A stretch of DNA of 64,000 bases from Aulostomus chinensis (lineage: Eukaryota; Chordata; Actinopteri; Syngnathiformes; Aulostomidae), in contig JBBMOA010000015.1 of assembly GCA_037954235.1 (NCBI GenBank), forward strand, positions 23,386,569 to 23,450,568, in the 5' to 3' direction. The notes beneath the pieces were generated by a model, which was given only the letters and a program-made list of their open reading frames with translations, was not told the origin of the DNA and ran no database searches. Shown here piece by piece: positions 9,401-21,831 of the stretch. A program made the position numbers and the translations under genes. Position 1 is the stretch's first letter. Each line of letters starts with the position of its first letter.

Positions 9401-11833
9401 TGTGGGTAAATAAATCATATGAAACAAAGGGAAAATTGTTAGCTTCAGCAGGAAGTCAGCAAATGGAAAGAAAAAATATTTAAGGAGCATAAAGAGCTGG
9501 ATAGTGCAAATGCAAAAGCTTACAGTACAATTCTCATGATAAATAACCAATAAAAAACAACAAAAAAAGCTAAAACCCAGGATTGCAAACATCAGTTAAC
9601 CATAGCTAAACTTTAAGTTCTTCTTTTCTCTCCTCTCAGGATTCTTCACAAACTTTTGTCGACTGTATCTGCTCAGTCTGACTCCTCTACCGAAGATCCT
9701 CAAAGGTATTTTTAGCCAAGATTTTTGAGTTGTCAAATACTTGGTTTCTGTTTTTTTATTTCAATATTATTCTTATTTGTAATGTATTATTTTAAGTTAT
9801 TATTATTTTCTCATAGCTTCCTTGGTATGTGACCCAGAGGCTCCCAATCGTAAACAATTTTATCAACAGAAAATGTGAAAATTTGTGGATGAAAACATTT
9901 GATTTGTATCGATGAATTCAAGCCTGGCCTAAATCAGGTTTACAGAACACACAGCAAATCAATGGCTTTAACCAGTGCTTTATATTCCATAAACCCTAAT
10001 TTTTTGTTACCTTGTTGTATTCACATCTGGTTCAGTTTGGTGGTGGCGGGGGGGGGGGTGCATGTCACTATCACGCATGGGGAATGATGCAATTCAACGA
10101 CTTGAGTCGTGCAGAAAGTGTGTGAACATTTTGCCAATGAGCTCACAAACGTCTTCTCCGTAGACATTAGTGAGCTGAGGAGGGAATGATTTCAGAACAA
10201 GGAGAAAACGTTTGCCCTCGCCAGGAACAGGTTTTTAACTTTGGACCACTGTTTAATGCTGCTGTGTGGATATAAATGATTTCTTATATTTTGCATTCTT
10301 CTCGTAACTTATATTGAACAATTTAACGATGTGAGCTAAAAGAGCTTCTGAAGTAGGCTGGAAAATGTTGATTTCTTCGTGCTGCTCAAATTGCAGGCCC
10401 TGTGTATGCTGTACAGTTGTGGTCCTCCACCCCCGGCTGTCTCAGTCCTGTATACATGCTCCTTTATGACATTTTATCTGCCACTGGGGTTGTAACTGTT
10501 TTCCTTGTCACACTGATGTCGCTCAGCTATATATAGTTGTGAAAGGAGAGAACTTTTGCTAATTTACTTTAATCGTCTGAAGGTTTTGTGGTTGTGGCTG
10601 CAAAGATCAGCACACACGATACACAACCCAGCAGCAACGAAGCACAGGTGACAGGTGAGAAAATGATGGGAGGTTCATAAAATAAGACTTAGAAAAAACA
10701 ACAACCAAAAACAAAGTTTTGGTCATTTTGATGTGAGGGAATCTATGAATGAATGGTGGAATCATTTTGTCAACAGGGGAAAAATGAAATACTACTGTAA
10801 CAATAACACATTAAAGCACACTTTTAATGGCTTTCTAATGATACTTGGCAGCGTCAGAATGACCTGTATTTCTACTACCACTGCTGATGTGTACTTTATC
10901 CAGCATACTTCAACTAAAATTTTCTGCTGTTTTTTTTTCCCTCAATACCTTTTGACTCACCTTCTGTTTAGGATAAGAGGAAAACAAAGGATGTATATAT
11001 TATCATAAAAAAAGGAGGCAAAAAGAGAGCTGAGACAAGATGAGATGGCAGGGCAGGTGTTGCAAGGGAGGCAGTGGCTCACTGTTCATACGCACACTGT
11101 TAACAGCATGGCCTGCGCACATGCACACACATGCACCCACAGGGAAAAAAAGCATCCAAATGAGTGATCACTTTAAAATACTACAGAGCCTGCCAGGGTT
11201 CTAATGGTAGAGAAAGAACACCTGGTTAAAGTCTTGGTCATGAGGGGCTGTCAAATTATGTTTCCATTTAACTGCAATGCAAATTTTAGGCAACTGTGAG
11301 CATTTCACAAAAATGTGACAAAAGGAAATTGGGTGTGTTTCCATCAACCCTTTTGGAAAATGGGCTGAGTAAAGTCAGTACAGGCAACATGACATATGGC
11401 TGTGGCTGTAGAGAGGACCAAAGAAGAAGCTTCATCTATCAGTGAAAAATGGATAGAGGTCTTGAGCAATTTCCTTCAGTTGGACAAGTAGTAATTGTTC
11501 TCAGTTACCACACAGCATTGCACAAGCTGCTGCTGTCTGTAGTCTAAGACATAGTTTGGGAATATATCTGAAGACGACGCCCGCAGAAACAGCTGGTTCG
11601 TCACGAGTCAAAGTCCGGCTTAATCAGAGCTTGATTGAAACAGGGGTTTACTGTTTCGCACCTTCACCTTTTTTTCAAAAGATAAAAAAAACAAAAAACA
11701 CCTCATGCAACTGTAAAAACCTTTTTCAAATCTTAATATTTCCACGAAAATTTTATGGTGCAGTATTTCAAAATTTGACTCAGTCCACGTAGTTTGAAAC
11801 CAGATCTTTGTCTGGATGTCTCTGACTTGGGGT
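6443..11833. other. no gene recognised; presumed amot intron or 5' flank
   Basis: About 5.4 kb of AT-rich sequence without a recognisable exon, RNA gene or transposon. Minor features only: a GA run near 7868-7900, a G run at 10048-10058 and short A runs. If the amot 5' non-coding exon lies further right, this is intronic. Confidence 0.5.
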
Positions 11834-12970
11834 CTGAGATGACAGCAGGATCACGGAAAAGAAAAACTGAGATGACAGAGTGAGAACTGAGATGACAGAG
11901 TGAGATGATAGTCAGGATTAAAGACTGAGATGATAGCCATTATTAAAGAGTGAGATGATAGTCAGGATTAAAGACTGAGATGATAGCCATTATTAAAGAG
12001 TGAGATGATAGTCAGGATTAAAGACTGGGATGATAGCCATTATTTAAGAGTGAGATGATAGTTAGGATTAAAGAATGAGATGATAGCCATTATTAAAGAG
12101 TGAGATGATAGCCAAGATTAAAGACTGAGATGATAGCCATTATTAAGAGTGAGATGATAAATTAGGATTAAAAACTGAGATGATAAATCAGGATTAAAGA
12201 CTGAGATGATAGCCATTATTAAAGAGTGAGATGATAGTCGGGATTAAAGACTGAGATGACAGCCATTATTAAAGAGTGAGATGATAAATCAGGATTAAAG
12301 ACTGAGATGATAGCCATTATTAAGAGTGAGATGATAAATCAGGATTAAAGACTGAGATGATAAATCAGGATTAAAGACTGAGATGATAGCCATTATTAAA
12401 GCGTGAGATGATAGTCGGGAATAAAGACTGAGATGACAGCCATTATTAAAGAGTGAGATGATAAATCAGGATTAAAGACTGAGATGATAGCCATTATTAA
12501 AGACTGAGATGATAAATCAGGATTAAAGACTGAGATGATAGCCATTATTAAAGAGTGAGATGACAGTCGGGAATAAAGACTGAGATGACAGCCATTATTA
12601 AAGAGTGAGATTATAAATCAGGATGAAAGACTGAGGTGATGGTCATCATGAGAGATTGAGATGATAGTCAGGATTAAAGACTGAGATGATAGCCATTATT
12701 AAAGAGTGAGATGATAGTCAGGATTAAAGACTGAGGTGATAGCCATTATTAAAGAGTGAGAAGATAAATCAGGATGAAAGACTGAGATGATAGCATACTG
12801 GGTGATCTACGATAGCCACGATCAAAGAGTGAGACGATAAATCAGAATGAAAGACCACATGATAGTCAGCCTGAAGGAGTGAGATAAGAGTCGGGATAAA
12901 AGACTGGGATGATAGTAATGAACAAAGAGCAAGATGACAGTCAGAACAAAAGAGTGAGATGATGACAGGA
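11834..12970. repeat. minisatellite of two alternating 25-bp units
   Basis: About 45 tandem units. Unit A is tgagatgatagtcaggatta+aagac; unit B is tgagatgatagccattatta+aagag. From 11951 to 12001 one A+B dimer is exactly 50 bp. Variants include aaatcagg in place of gtcagg (26 bp) and a 24-bp B unit lacking one A. The array decays at both ends: at the left the units are shortened (tgagatgacagag), and at the right they carry many substitutions. No coding frame runs through it. Confidence 0.95.
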
Positions 12971-14956
12971 TTCTGTCTGTCATGATCAAATCAGTCAGAG
13001 AACAAAGTCCGGGTTGTTGATATATAGAAGGTGAGAATGGCCATCAAATGAGGGCTGTGCACGAGGCATAGAAGTGGGACATTGTTAAAATATCGGCAAT
13101 ATGTTCAAATGTTCCAAATGGCCATCATCAGCCCTTCAACCAAGGTTGGCTGACACACGTGTGCAGGCATATGTGCATGTTCTGAACTGTGCTTACGTGG
13201 ACATTATTTATTGAGATGATTTTTGAAGGAAGCAGACCAATCAAAAATGCAAAATAAAATGTGGAAAAACAGACCAAAAAAATAACTGCTCCCAAAAAAA
13301 ACAACCTGTGATGGGGCAAGTCCATGGCTGACGGGTGATACCTGTTTGTCTGTCACCTAACCCTTGGCACATCTTGCACTGACATCACATAGTGATGCAT
13401 TGATGTTTTGTGACATCTTACAAACCATGCCCCTTAGCAACAGGCAGCGTTCCTTCATAGTTACTTGAATAAGCACAAGTAATCCTGCACGTTAACAAAT
13501 TGCTTGGTATTTGCAACGTGACCGGTCTTGCTGTCATTTCTAATTCCTTGCATTTTTTGTTGGGATAATTTAAGTATGGAGTGGGTTTCAAGATGAGATT
13601 TTCACTTTAACAATCAAATTAGGACTTTGACTCATTTACTTAAAAACTTCAGATTGAGATGACTCAAAACTAACGGACAGCAACAAGTTTTCACTAAAAA
13701 TCAGCTTGAACTTTTGAATGGAAGGGGGCTTGGAACTGTGCTTAGTTGCACTGCCAAAATTACCGCATCATTTCTCCACATATTTCTCCAGATTTTGTAA
13801 ATCTGCTGACTCCCATACCTACTTGTGTGGCTGCTCCCACTGTGCTCTCCTGGAAGGGGTCAGTGGTAACAGCTGCTCATGCTGAAATGTTTTGGCGGGC
13901 CAACTGGGAGACCTGGACACGCTCGGTAAGGGGGAGATGAGGAGGAAGACAGAGCTAACTATGTGGTTGTGAGTTGAGGTGGTGTGGTGCCTGCTGCAGA
14001 TAGCCTGGTGCTGGCAGGTGGATCAACTTCTGGTTTTGGCCTCTCTGCAGTTTCAGGAGGTCCTCATGGGGCTCTGGGACGTAAAGGTGCCGCTTGATGT
14101 AGATGGGAAGACCCAAAACGTCTGTAAAGACACACATGAGGTTAGCTTTTGGCTGTGTAGGTAAACTACATATACACATGGTTGACGGATCTACAGCACA
14201 TGTGAACTTGTATAAAGTGGCTTGTCTATGAACTACATGTTTCATGACTATTTCTGATAATCCTGCGAATGAAATACAAGTAACAGGCATTTTCTCTCTT
14301 GTTTGCTGCTTTTATTTGTGACATATTTGTGCCAATGTTGACGTTACAAAAAAATGAATACAAAAAAGTAAACACAGATTTCAGTAACAATGTAAAATAC
14401 TGTCGTAAAGCAGCCTTGTAGCATCCTTAATCTGGATGGATGGATGGATGGATGGAAGAATAAAGGGATTTAATAAATTTTAAATATATTCACAAACTGA
14501 CGTGTGATTCCAGTTCATAATTTCCAAAGATGAACGCACCGTCTTCACTTTGAGGCTACTTGTTAGAGGATTACATGGCACTGATAGAGTCACATCGTGA
14601 AGCAACAATCTCAATATTAGCAAAACCACCAGGCTTGTGGAGGACTATCAGAGGAACAAGGGCACCCTGTCCTGTCCAGGATGTCATCCAGCTGGAGGAA
14701 AAGAAGAGCGTGGAGTCATAGCAGTGTGGCAAACTCAGAGGGATCAGAGAAACTGACCCTAAAATGATGCTTCACATGTTCCAGCCAGTAACAAAGAAGA
14801 TCTTATCCTGTCACAATTTCAAGGTGGGCCGCCAAGATCAATCACCATTACCGTGACCACAAGTGTGAAACAAGGTTACTCCTGAGTTACAGGGTTGAAT
14901 AATGCTATTTGTCGAACGTTGTCACAACGACATTGACCTTTTGCATTTATGATGTA
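12971..14956. other. no firm gene; one candidate exon inside
   Basis: Mostly unremarkable sequence. It contains a possible minus-strand terminal exon (13955-14121), a short GGAT run (14434-14455) and some weakly coding-like sequence at 14620-14820 that I could not assign. Confidence 0.45.
13955..14121 (-). CDS. candidate terminal exon, unrecognised
   Basis: A strong acceptor on the minus strand (tgtgtgtctttacAG|ACGTTTTGG, first exon base 14121) opens 54 codons plus the stop: VLGLPIYIKRHLYVPEPHED, then LLKLQRGQNQKLIHLPAPGY and LQQAPHHLNSQPHS, ending TAG at 13957-13955. The composition is protein-like (few Cys/Trp, amphipathic Leu/Lys spacing). No polyadenylation signal stands immediately downstream, the upstream exon is not identified, and I do not recognise the family. 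Chance is a real alternative. Confidence 0.22.
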
Positions 14957-15331
14957 AATGGGCAGCACGGTGGTGCAGTGGTCAGCACACAGCAAGAGGG
15001 TTGCGGGTTCAAGTCCCCGGCTCGGGCATGGGATCTTTCTGTGTGGAGTCTCCATGTTCTCCCTATGCCTGCGTGGGTTCTCTCTGGGTACTCCAGCTTC
15101 CTCCCACAGTCCAAAGACATGCAATTGGGGACTAGGCTGATTGATACTCTAAATTGACCGTAGGTATGAATGTGAGTGTGAATGGTTGTCTGTCTTTATG
15201 TGTTGGCCCGGCAGTGGACTGGTGACCCGTCCAGGGTGAACCTGCCTCTCACCCAAAGGTTGCTGGGATAGGCTCCAGCACCCCCGCGACCGTGACGTGA
15301 AGCAGTAGAAAATGGATGGATGGATGGATAT
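14957..15331 (+). repeat. tRNA-headed interspersed repeat, near full length
   Basis: The head gcacggtggtgcagtggtca and ggttgcgggttcaagtcccc look like A-box and B-box regions of a tRNA-derived SINE. The body (gggatctttctgtgtggagt, ctcccacagtccaaagacat, attgaccgtagg, ggactggtgacccgtccagg) is shared by all copies here. It ends in GGATGGATGGATGGATA. The body may derive from a LINE 3' end. This is one of the most complete copies in the window, with those at 17033 and 29169. Confidence 0.8.
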
Positions 15332-17032
15332 CATCATTTCATAAGTTTATTCTTTGTATGCGTGTGAAAAGTTTCATACAAATTTTAGACTATGATGAAA
15401 AATGTCTTCCAATCAGTAAATCATTGAATCCAAACACACATTTTTTCCAGATACCCACAAAAAAAATTCCCTCAAGGCCTTCCTGAACAATCAGGGTCAT
15501 AAAATGTTTCAGATGTGAGGAATCAATTTGAAGGAAATTCCCTGAAAGTGTTGACTAGATACTGCACTGACAAGAACTTGATGACAGGCAAAACTAAACT
15601 ATGAGTAACAGACCAGCTCCATTTACAGTTGTGGGACCGTATGCGATCAGAAGGGAGTGGTTTACATACAGTTAGTCAGGATTCAATGGGATGCAAGCCA
15701 GAACCTACCAGCCATTTGGACTTCAGCATTATTTGTCCTGTAGAATAAATACTTAAAAATACTGTGGTCTTTGATTTTGTACAATGACATGGCAATCTCC
15801 TCCTCACATAAAACTTCTGAACCCTTTGATGCCCTACTGATTCTAATTGTATTGTACTTCTACATTTAATGGCATCGTTTACAAAGGGACACTTTTTTAA
15901 TACTTCAATTGAAGTAATAATTGTATATCAGCAGGGTGGTACTACAAGGCTAATTAAACCCAAGTGAGATCGTTTTAATTTAAATAATAATTACTCAAAT
16001 ATTTCTTATAGTTATTTTTTGAACCATACTTCACCCAACAGGTAGATTTCATCTTTCAACTACTCCCAAACAGGTGTCCCAAAGTTGTTCCTTTCATGCT
16101 GTTTTATTTTTGACTCAAGAAGCAGAGAGCCAGCCATGTATATTGAGCTTGTAGCTAATGGTGCTCCATTGCCACCAACAACAAAACAAAAGCAAAACTG
16201 ACCAAAAATGTCTATTTTGAAACAAATAATTTTGTCTGGAATAATCAAAGTATTCTTTGTCCACCAGCACTTTAATCTGAGCTGCTTACAAACTGTAACT
16301 CTTTCAAGTGTTGTGAATTGTAGCTGGATAAAGAAGATGTGGATAATACTGAGCAAATGTGCTTGAGACATTTTGAAAAGTTTTACTGTTGCTACTCGTT
16401 GGTGCCAACCAGGCCCCATTAATTTCGAGCTAAATAAACAGGACGTGGCTGGCTGTATTTACATTCTGGAGTCAGAAAGAAGTAATGCAAAGGGCAAAAA
16501 TATGTCGTAATGAGCTCAAGGAACGCAAGTCTTTGTTGTTTGTCAGCTGCATACGCCACCTACTGGAAGGTGGTATGGCAGCTTGTATTCTGAAGCATAC
16601 ACATTGGCACAATTTCTGTACAAATTTTGGGGCAGTGTGTGGACCGAGCCTACAGACGCTTGCAGACTTGAGTGGATGGCATTTACTTTACACCTAACTA
16701 CTAGATCAGCCACTCGAACATGCAAACGATGACTTTGCCTTAAAGTTCAGGCACAGCAGAGTCTTTGACTGGAGTTAAGAAATGAAAATTAGTCCATGAG
16801 GCCACCGCCTTACACAGACCTGTACATGCAGGTTAAAGGCCGTTTGTACCGGCCAGTTTTGCAGCCATTTAATGAAGTAATCCTGTGAATTAAAAAGTGC
16901 AGCTGCTACAATTGTTTAGCTTTGTGTTGTAGTATAATGCCAGTATGGCCTGCAACTGGTGGCCCGTAGTCCACGGCTGGCCCCCTAGGAATGACATCTG
17001 GCCTGCCAGATTATTTTCATAATCTGAAAAAA
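15332..17032. other. no gene recognised
   Basis: AT-rich single-copy-looking sequence. A minus-strand open frame at 16060-16419 (119 codons) has no recognisable domain and a chance-like composition. Confidence 0.45.
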
Positions 17033-17411
17033 ATCCATCCATACATTGTCTTCCGCTTATTCCTATTAAGGGTCAAAGGGGAGCTGGAGCCTATCCCAGG
17101 AGCCTTCAAGCGAGAGGCGGGGTTCACCCTGGACAGGTCGCCAGTCCATCGCAGGGCCAACACATAGAGACAGACAACCATTCACACTCTCATTCATACC
17201 TACAGTCAATTTAGAGTATCCAATCAGCCTCGTCCCCAATCGCATGTCTTTGGACTGTGGGAAGAAGCTGGAGTACTGGAGAGAACCCACGCAGGCACAG
17301 GGAGAACATGCAGACTCCACACAGAAAGATCCCGTGCTCCAGCCGGGACTCGAACCAGAACCTTCTTGCTGTGAAGCGACAGTACTGACCACCGCACCAC
17401 TGTGCCGCCAA
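17033..17411 (-). repeat. tRNA-headed interspersed repeat, near full length, inverted
   Basis: Minus-strand copy of the family at 14957: head gcggcacagtggtgcggtgg at the right end, tail with cttccgcttattcctattaa (complement of the aggataagcgg tail block) at the left end. Divergence from the 14957 copy is modest. Confidence 0.8.
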
Positions 17412-18280
17412 TCTGAAAAAAATGAACTGCTTTATTAATTTATTGGTTTAGCTGCAAAAAAAAAACAAACATTTTCAGCTGAATTAATAGCTTTTGATCT
17501 CAAAAGCGCTGAAAAAAATTCAAACCATTGTGTAGCTTTTGAGTGTCTCGTATGAAATCCACTTGACAATGTGTGTGCCTGTCTGTCACAGGTAGTGGAC
17601 CTCTCAGACAGAGGGACCATTTCACTGAGGTATTGACACAATCCGTTCATTTGTCAGTAGTTCATTTTTCCAAAACGGTCCCCCATTGTGTGTCAAGAAC
17701 CTCTGTGTGAGTCACTGGCCAGCTGTGCGGCTTTTAAGGACCCAATGGTAACTTTATGTTGAGATATGATGCCTCGTACTGGGATGTGGCTCTGCTGCGC
17801 ATAGCTGCTTCCAGTGCTTGAATTTTGCACACAGGTGTCTCTGTGCTGTACTGAGAATCAGCCACAGTCGGTATTGTTGGGATTTCTCTCTCCTCTGCTG
17901 TTACTTTCTGACTAATAAACATCAGGAAAGTATCACGCCTGCATCACTTGCTCTGTTATGAAGAGCTAATGTCTCTCACCCATCAGCTGATCTCTCCCCA
18001 ATCAAAATATAGACCAGACAAACCATTCAAAACAAGACATTGGTTCATTAAGACTTGACAATGTCAGTGATACACATGAGTGGATATGTTGATCGATACC
18101 ACCTACAAAAGCAATAAAAGTGTGCTTAATCGACAAGAACCCAACTGGGGTCAATCTAGTCAGAGAAGTCAAAATGCCTTCATTGCCATTATATTGCCAA
18201 AAGCAATGCAATAAGATTAAAAGTACGACTCTTTGTTACGGGGCCACATTTAACCCAACCACATACATTCAATCAAAATA
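17412..18280. other. no gene recognised
   Basis: About 870 bp with A runs at 17456-17466 and no coding or RNA features that I can support. Confidence 0.45.
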
Positions 18281-18345
18281 TATATAAAAAATATATTCAT
18301 ACATACACACACACATATACATATATATATACACAGTATATATAT

Positions 18346-18430
<85 letters not shown>

Positions 18431-18530
18431 CAGATAGATAGATATAGATATATATACACACATACAAACATATACACACATATATACATATATACACATA
18501 CATACATTTTTCCACATATATACATAGCTA
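18281..18530. repeat. GATA microsatellite with AT/CA flanks
   Basis: (GATA)n runs from about 18348 to 18446 with a single CAGA interruption at 18430. It is flanked on both sides by TATA/CATA/CACA-rich sequence. The many Tyr/Ile-rich open frames here are by-products of the repeat. Confidence 0.95.
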
Positions 18531-18569
18531 GATCTCATCTGGGTATCCCACCTCATCCTCTCCTGATTT

Positions 18570-19490
18570 AAGCCCTACTACTCCTCTAAACCATCCACCT
18601 GTCTTCTCGACCCCATCCTGACGAAGCTGCTTAAGGACTCTCTACCCCTTGTTTTGCATCTCTCTCTTAGATATGATCAACGGGTACTGTCATCTGGTTA
18701 CATCCCACAATCCTTTAAAATAGCAGTAATTAAACCCCTTCTCAAAAACAAAAAAAACTCCACCCTGGGCTGCTTTTATTAGATCTCAGTGCAACTTTTG
18801 ATACCACTGACCATCATATCCTTCCACAGAGACTGGAACCTGTCATTGGCGTTAAAGGAACTACACTAAACTGGTTTAGGTCATATTTACAGTCTACAGT
18901 CACTTATGGTGTTCCACAAGGCTCTGTGCTTGGACCAGTCCTCTTCACCCTTTATCTGCTTCCTCTCGGTCACATTATTAGGAAACACTCAATTAATTTT
19001 CACTGCTATGCAGACGACACACAGCTGTACTTATCAATGCATCCACATGAAATAAATCAGCTGACTAAACTGGAGGCCTGTCTAAAGGAGATAAAAACTT
19101 GGATGACCTATAATGTCCTTTTATATAACTCTGACAAAACTGAAGTCATTGTCCTGGGCCCAAAACATCTTAGAGACACCCTATCTAATGAGATAGGTAC
19201 CCTGGAAGGCATCACCCTGGCCCCCAGCACGACCGTAAGGAACCTAGGAGTTCTCTTTATCAGGATCTGTCCTTTAACTCCCACATTAAACAAATCTCCA
19301 GGACTGCTTTCTTTCATTTATGAAACATCGCTAAGATCAGACACATCCTGTCTCAAAAAGATGCAAAAAAACTAGTCCATGCCTTTGTCACTTCCAGGCT
19401 GGATTACTGCAGTTCCCTCCTATCAGGCTGCACCAGTATGTCCCTAAAGACTCTCCAGCTGGTCCAGAATGCTGCTGCCCGTGAGTTGAC
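18570..19490 (+). mobile_element. L2-clade LINE fragment, reverse transcriptase region
   Basis: The homologous copy at 55110-55700 aligns block for block. The piece starts in the RT fingers (LLDPILTKLLKD-like), has an internal deletion at about 18755, then reads LLDLSATFDTTDHHIL-like, VTYGVPQGSVLGPVLF, and YADDTQLYLSMHPHEINQ. YADD is the RT catalytic motif. The longest frame is 18926-19375. It is broken after GVLF by a base change/deletion near 19258 relative to the other copy (LFDQDLS). It ends at 19490 without 3'UTR, so it is truncated at both ends. Confidence 0.85.
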
Positions 19491-21303
19491 TATCTAAAAA
19501 GTAAAACTGAAGTTGGTTTGCGACAGTTAGTCACCGTGTCTTACAGCTCATAAGTAAAACTTACAATGCCACATTCTTTTGTCATTTTCTGATTTGTTTG
19601 TCCTGGTAGAGGAGAGGTAGGTGAGAGTGTTACTGAAAACAATACAGTCCCATTATCTACTGCTGATAAAGAGTCCATTCATGAAACCTAAACCATAGAA
19701 CGGAGGAATGTGAATCCAACTACTACCAGGGATGACAAATCAAACACAGGATTTTGCACAAGTGGGAGCAACATAAACCCCTGAAGAACACAAATCGAGT
19801 GTTTAATCACCTCTCCATATACCAAATATACCAATCACTAGATTAGGAGGTTTCAAACCCAGTCTCAGTGACACTGTCTTCATCCTCACAGCATATTTCT
19901 TTCGCAGTATCTAAATTTTCAAAAATAATCTCCTACCTGTGTGTCTTCTGTAGAAAATCGAGGTCCTGTCTCCTGAAACCAATCTTGTAGGAATAAAAGT
20001 TGGGCTCATGTAATGTGCAGGTATGAGTTAGCATACCATTCTTCCCACTTCCACCACTGCTCCTCCTCTTTCCTCCCTCCTTCCCTCCACCAGGTAGGGC
20101 TGGGGGTGGGGGGTAGGGGGGTAGAGGCAGGTGGATCTGGCTACCATTCAGCCTGGAGCCACTCCCTCATACCTGTGTAACTGCTTTACCAGCATTTACT
20201 CTGCCAACTGTCACCCAGGTGAATAAAGGACAACAACACCAGCAGCAGAAATGCACAATGATGTTAGTCATCTTCACTCCTGTGATTGTGAAAAGACAGG
20301 ATGAGGACAAAACACTCATTTACTCTTTTAGGGTTGTAGAAATCAAATTTGACCATCAAATATAATCTGAAGAGTAAATTAGGTGAAAACTGGATTACTT
20401 GAGGGTGTCTTTTACTAACAAGGTTACTGTGGTTAATCTCACTGCTCACCTATGAAAACATTTTAGGTACGTCTGAGGAGTTTTCTGAATCACGATTTCC
20501 CTGATCACTCGTGTCGGAGATTCACCTTCACCGATCCCTACTGTCACACTACGTCACTGATGTTTGTCTTCTGTCTGTGAATCACTACAAAACTGAGGAT
20601 GTTGTACGTTGTTGTTTCAATTTTTTTCTTGTGTCAATATCTTGTATGCAAACATGAATAACTTGTTTTCATTTATTTTGTTATCGAAACATTCCCCTTT
20701 GCAAACACTAAAACTGTTTTCACAAAATGAATAACTTGTTTGCAGACAGCACCATTCAAGGTCCATAAATACATAAATGTAGAGAAACAGCAAACAATAA
20801 ACAAGCTCGAGTAAGTATCCAGAGACAGAGACTACAGAAGGTGTGTGTGTGTGTGTGTGTGTGTGTATGGGGGGGGTCTACAGCTTATGTGTTTGTGTGT
20901 TGGGATGTGTGTAGGGAGAGAGATTTCTGAGAGATAAGAGGAAAGAGGGAATAAAGGAATGAATCTAAATCGACATCAAATTGACGTACAGGGCTGAACC
21001 CCCCTCCTAACTTTATTGTCTTTTCCTTTCTCTCTCTTGTCCCTTTCCTCTTTGAGTTAGGGGTGACAGAGGTGCGCATCATGCCACCAGAGGGCCACGA
21101 GTCAGGAGGGGACCATCACGCACGATACCCCTCCAACCAACTCCATCCAACCTCACATCCCATCACCTTGAAATGGTTCTTGGTGCGAATGCTGTGAAGT
21201 ATTTAAGTTCCATTAAAATATAATAATATTAAAATAAATATTGCACCTAAACCTAATGACGTAGAGTGATTATAATGTCAGTATGTAACGAACAAATGTA
21301 ATT
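19491..21303. other. no gene recognised
   Basis: Contains a G-rich stretch (20096-20130) and a GT microsatellite (20841-20867) followed by G8. No exon or element can be supported. Confidence 0.45.
20841..20867. repeat. GT microsatellite
   Basis: (GT)13 followed by ATG and a G8 run. Confidence 0.95.
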
Positions 21304-21340
21304 GGGTCTTCGCCCCGGAGTACCTCCAGGATCAGGCCCT
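21304..21340. repeat. short hairpin element, copy 1
   Basis: GGGTCTTCGCC at the left and a CAGGCCCT end at the right, with a central palindrome CCCGGAG-TAC-CTCCAGG. A second copy with a different but still self-complementary core occurs at 27407-27442. Probably the end or whole of a tiny foldback repeat. Confidence 0.6.
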
Positions 21341-21586
21341 AAAAAAGTGAGTACAGGTGAGTTTAATGTGTCTTATGGAGAAGAAAAGAACAAAGATGGG
21401 TGATGAAAGGCAAAAGTCCCTTTTAAGAGAGATGAGGTACAAGCAGAAATTAAAGGATTTTACTCTGTGTGTTAGTCCTGAGTGAAACGTGCTCAAGTGA
21501 AGTGGCTTTGGATTGGATTCTGATAGGGATTTAGATCAATTATGAATATATTCCTGGTTTAATTAGTGACTAATATATTGTTTCAC

Positions 21587-21831
21587 GCGGTACGGTTGTG
21601 CAGTGGTCAGCACTGTCGCCTCACAGCGAGAAGATTCCATGTTCAAGCCCCAGCTGGAGCACAGGATCTTTCTGTGTGGAGTCTCCATGTTCTCCCTGTG
21701 CCTGTGTGGGTTCTCTCTGGTACTCCAGCTTCTTCCCACAGTCCAAAGACATGCAATTGGGGACTAGGCAGACTGGATACTCTAAACTGACCATAGGTAT
21801 GACTGTGAGAGCCAATGGCTGTCTGTCTATA
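21587..21831 (+). repeat. tRNA-headed interspersed repeat, left part (interrupted)
   Basis: Head gcggtacggttgtgcagtgg and B-box-like gttcaagcccc, then the common body up to gtctgtctata. The repeat resumes at 22573 (tatatctgctggccctgcga), so a transposon has inserted within it. Confidence 0.8.

Noticed and set aside
11834..12970. CRISPR-like array
   Set aside because: Units are directly adjacent with no unique spacers, the organism is a vertebrate, and there are no cas genes.
14957..15010. tRNA gene
   Set aside because: Box A/B-like words are present but they are the head of an interspersed repeat found several times; no complete cloverleaf is evident.
16060..16419. Minus-strand ORF of 119 codons
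   Set aside because: No domain, no repeats of the frame, Phe/Cys/Ile-rich as expected from AT-rich DNA.
18250..18556. Three overlapping minus-strand frames rich in Tyr/Ile/Ser/Leu
   Set aside because: Translation of the GATA microsatellite in three frames.
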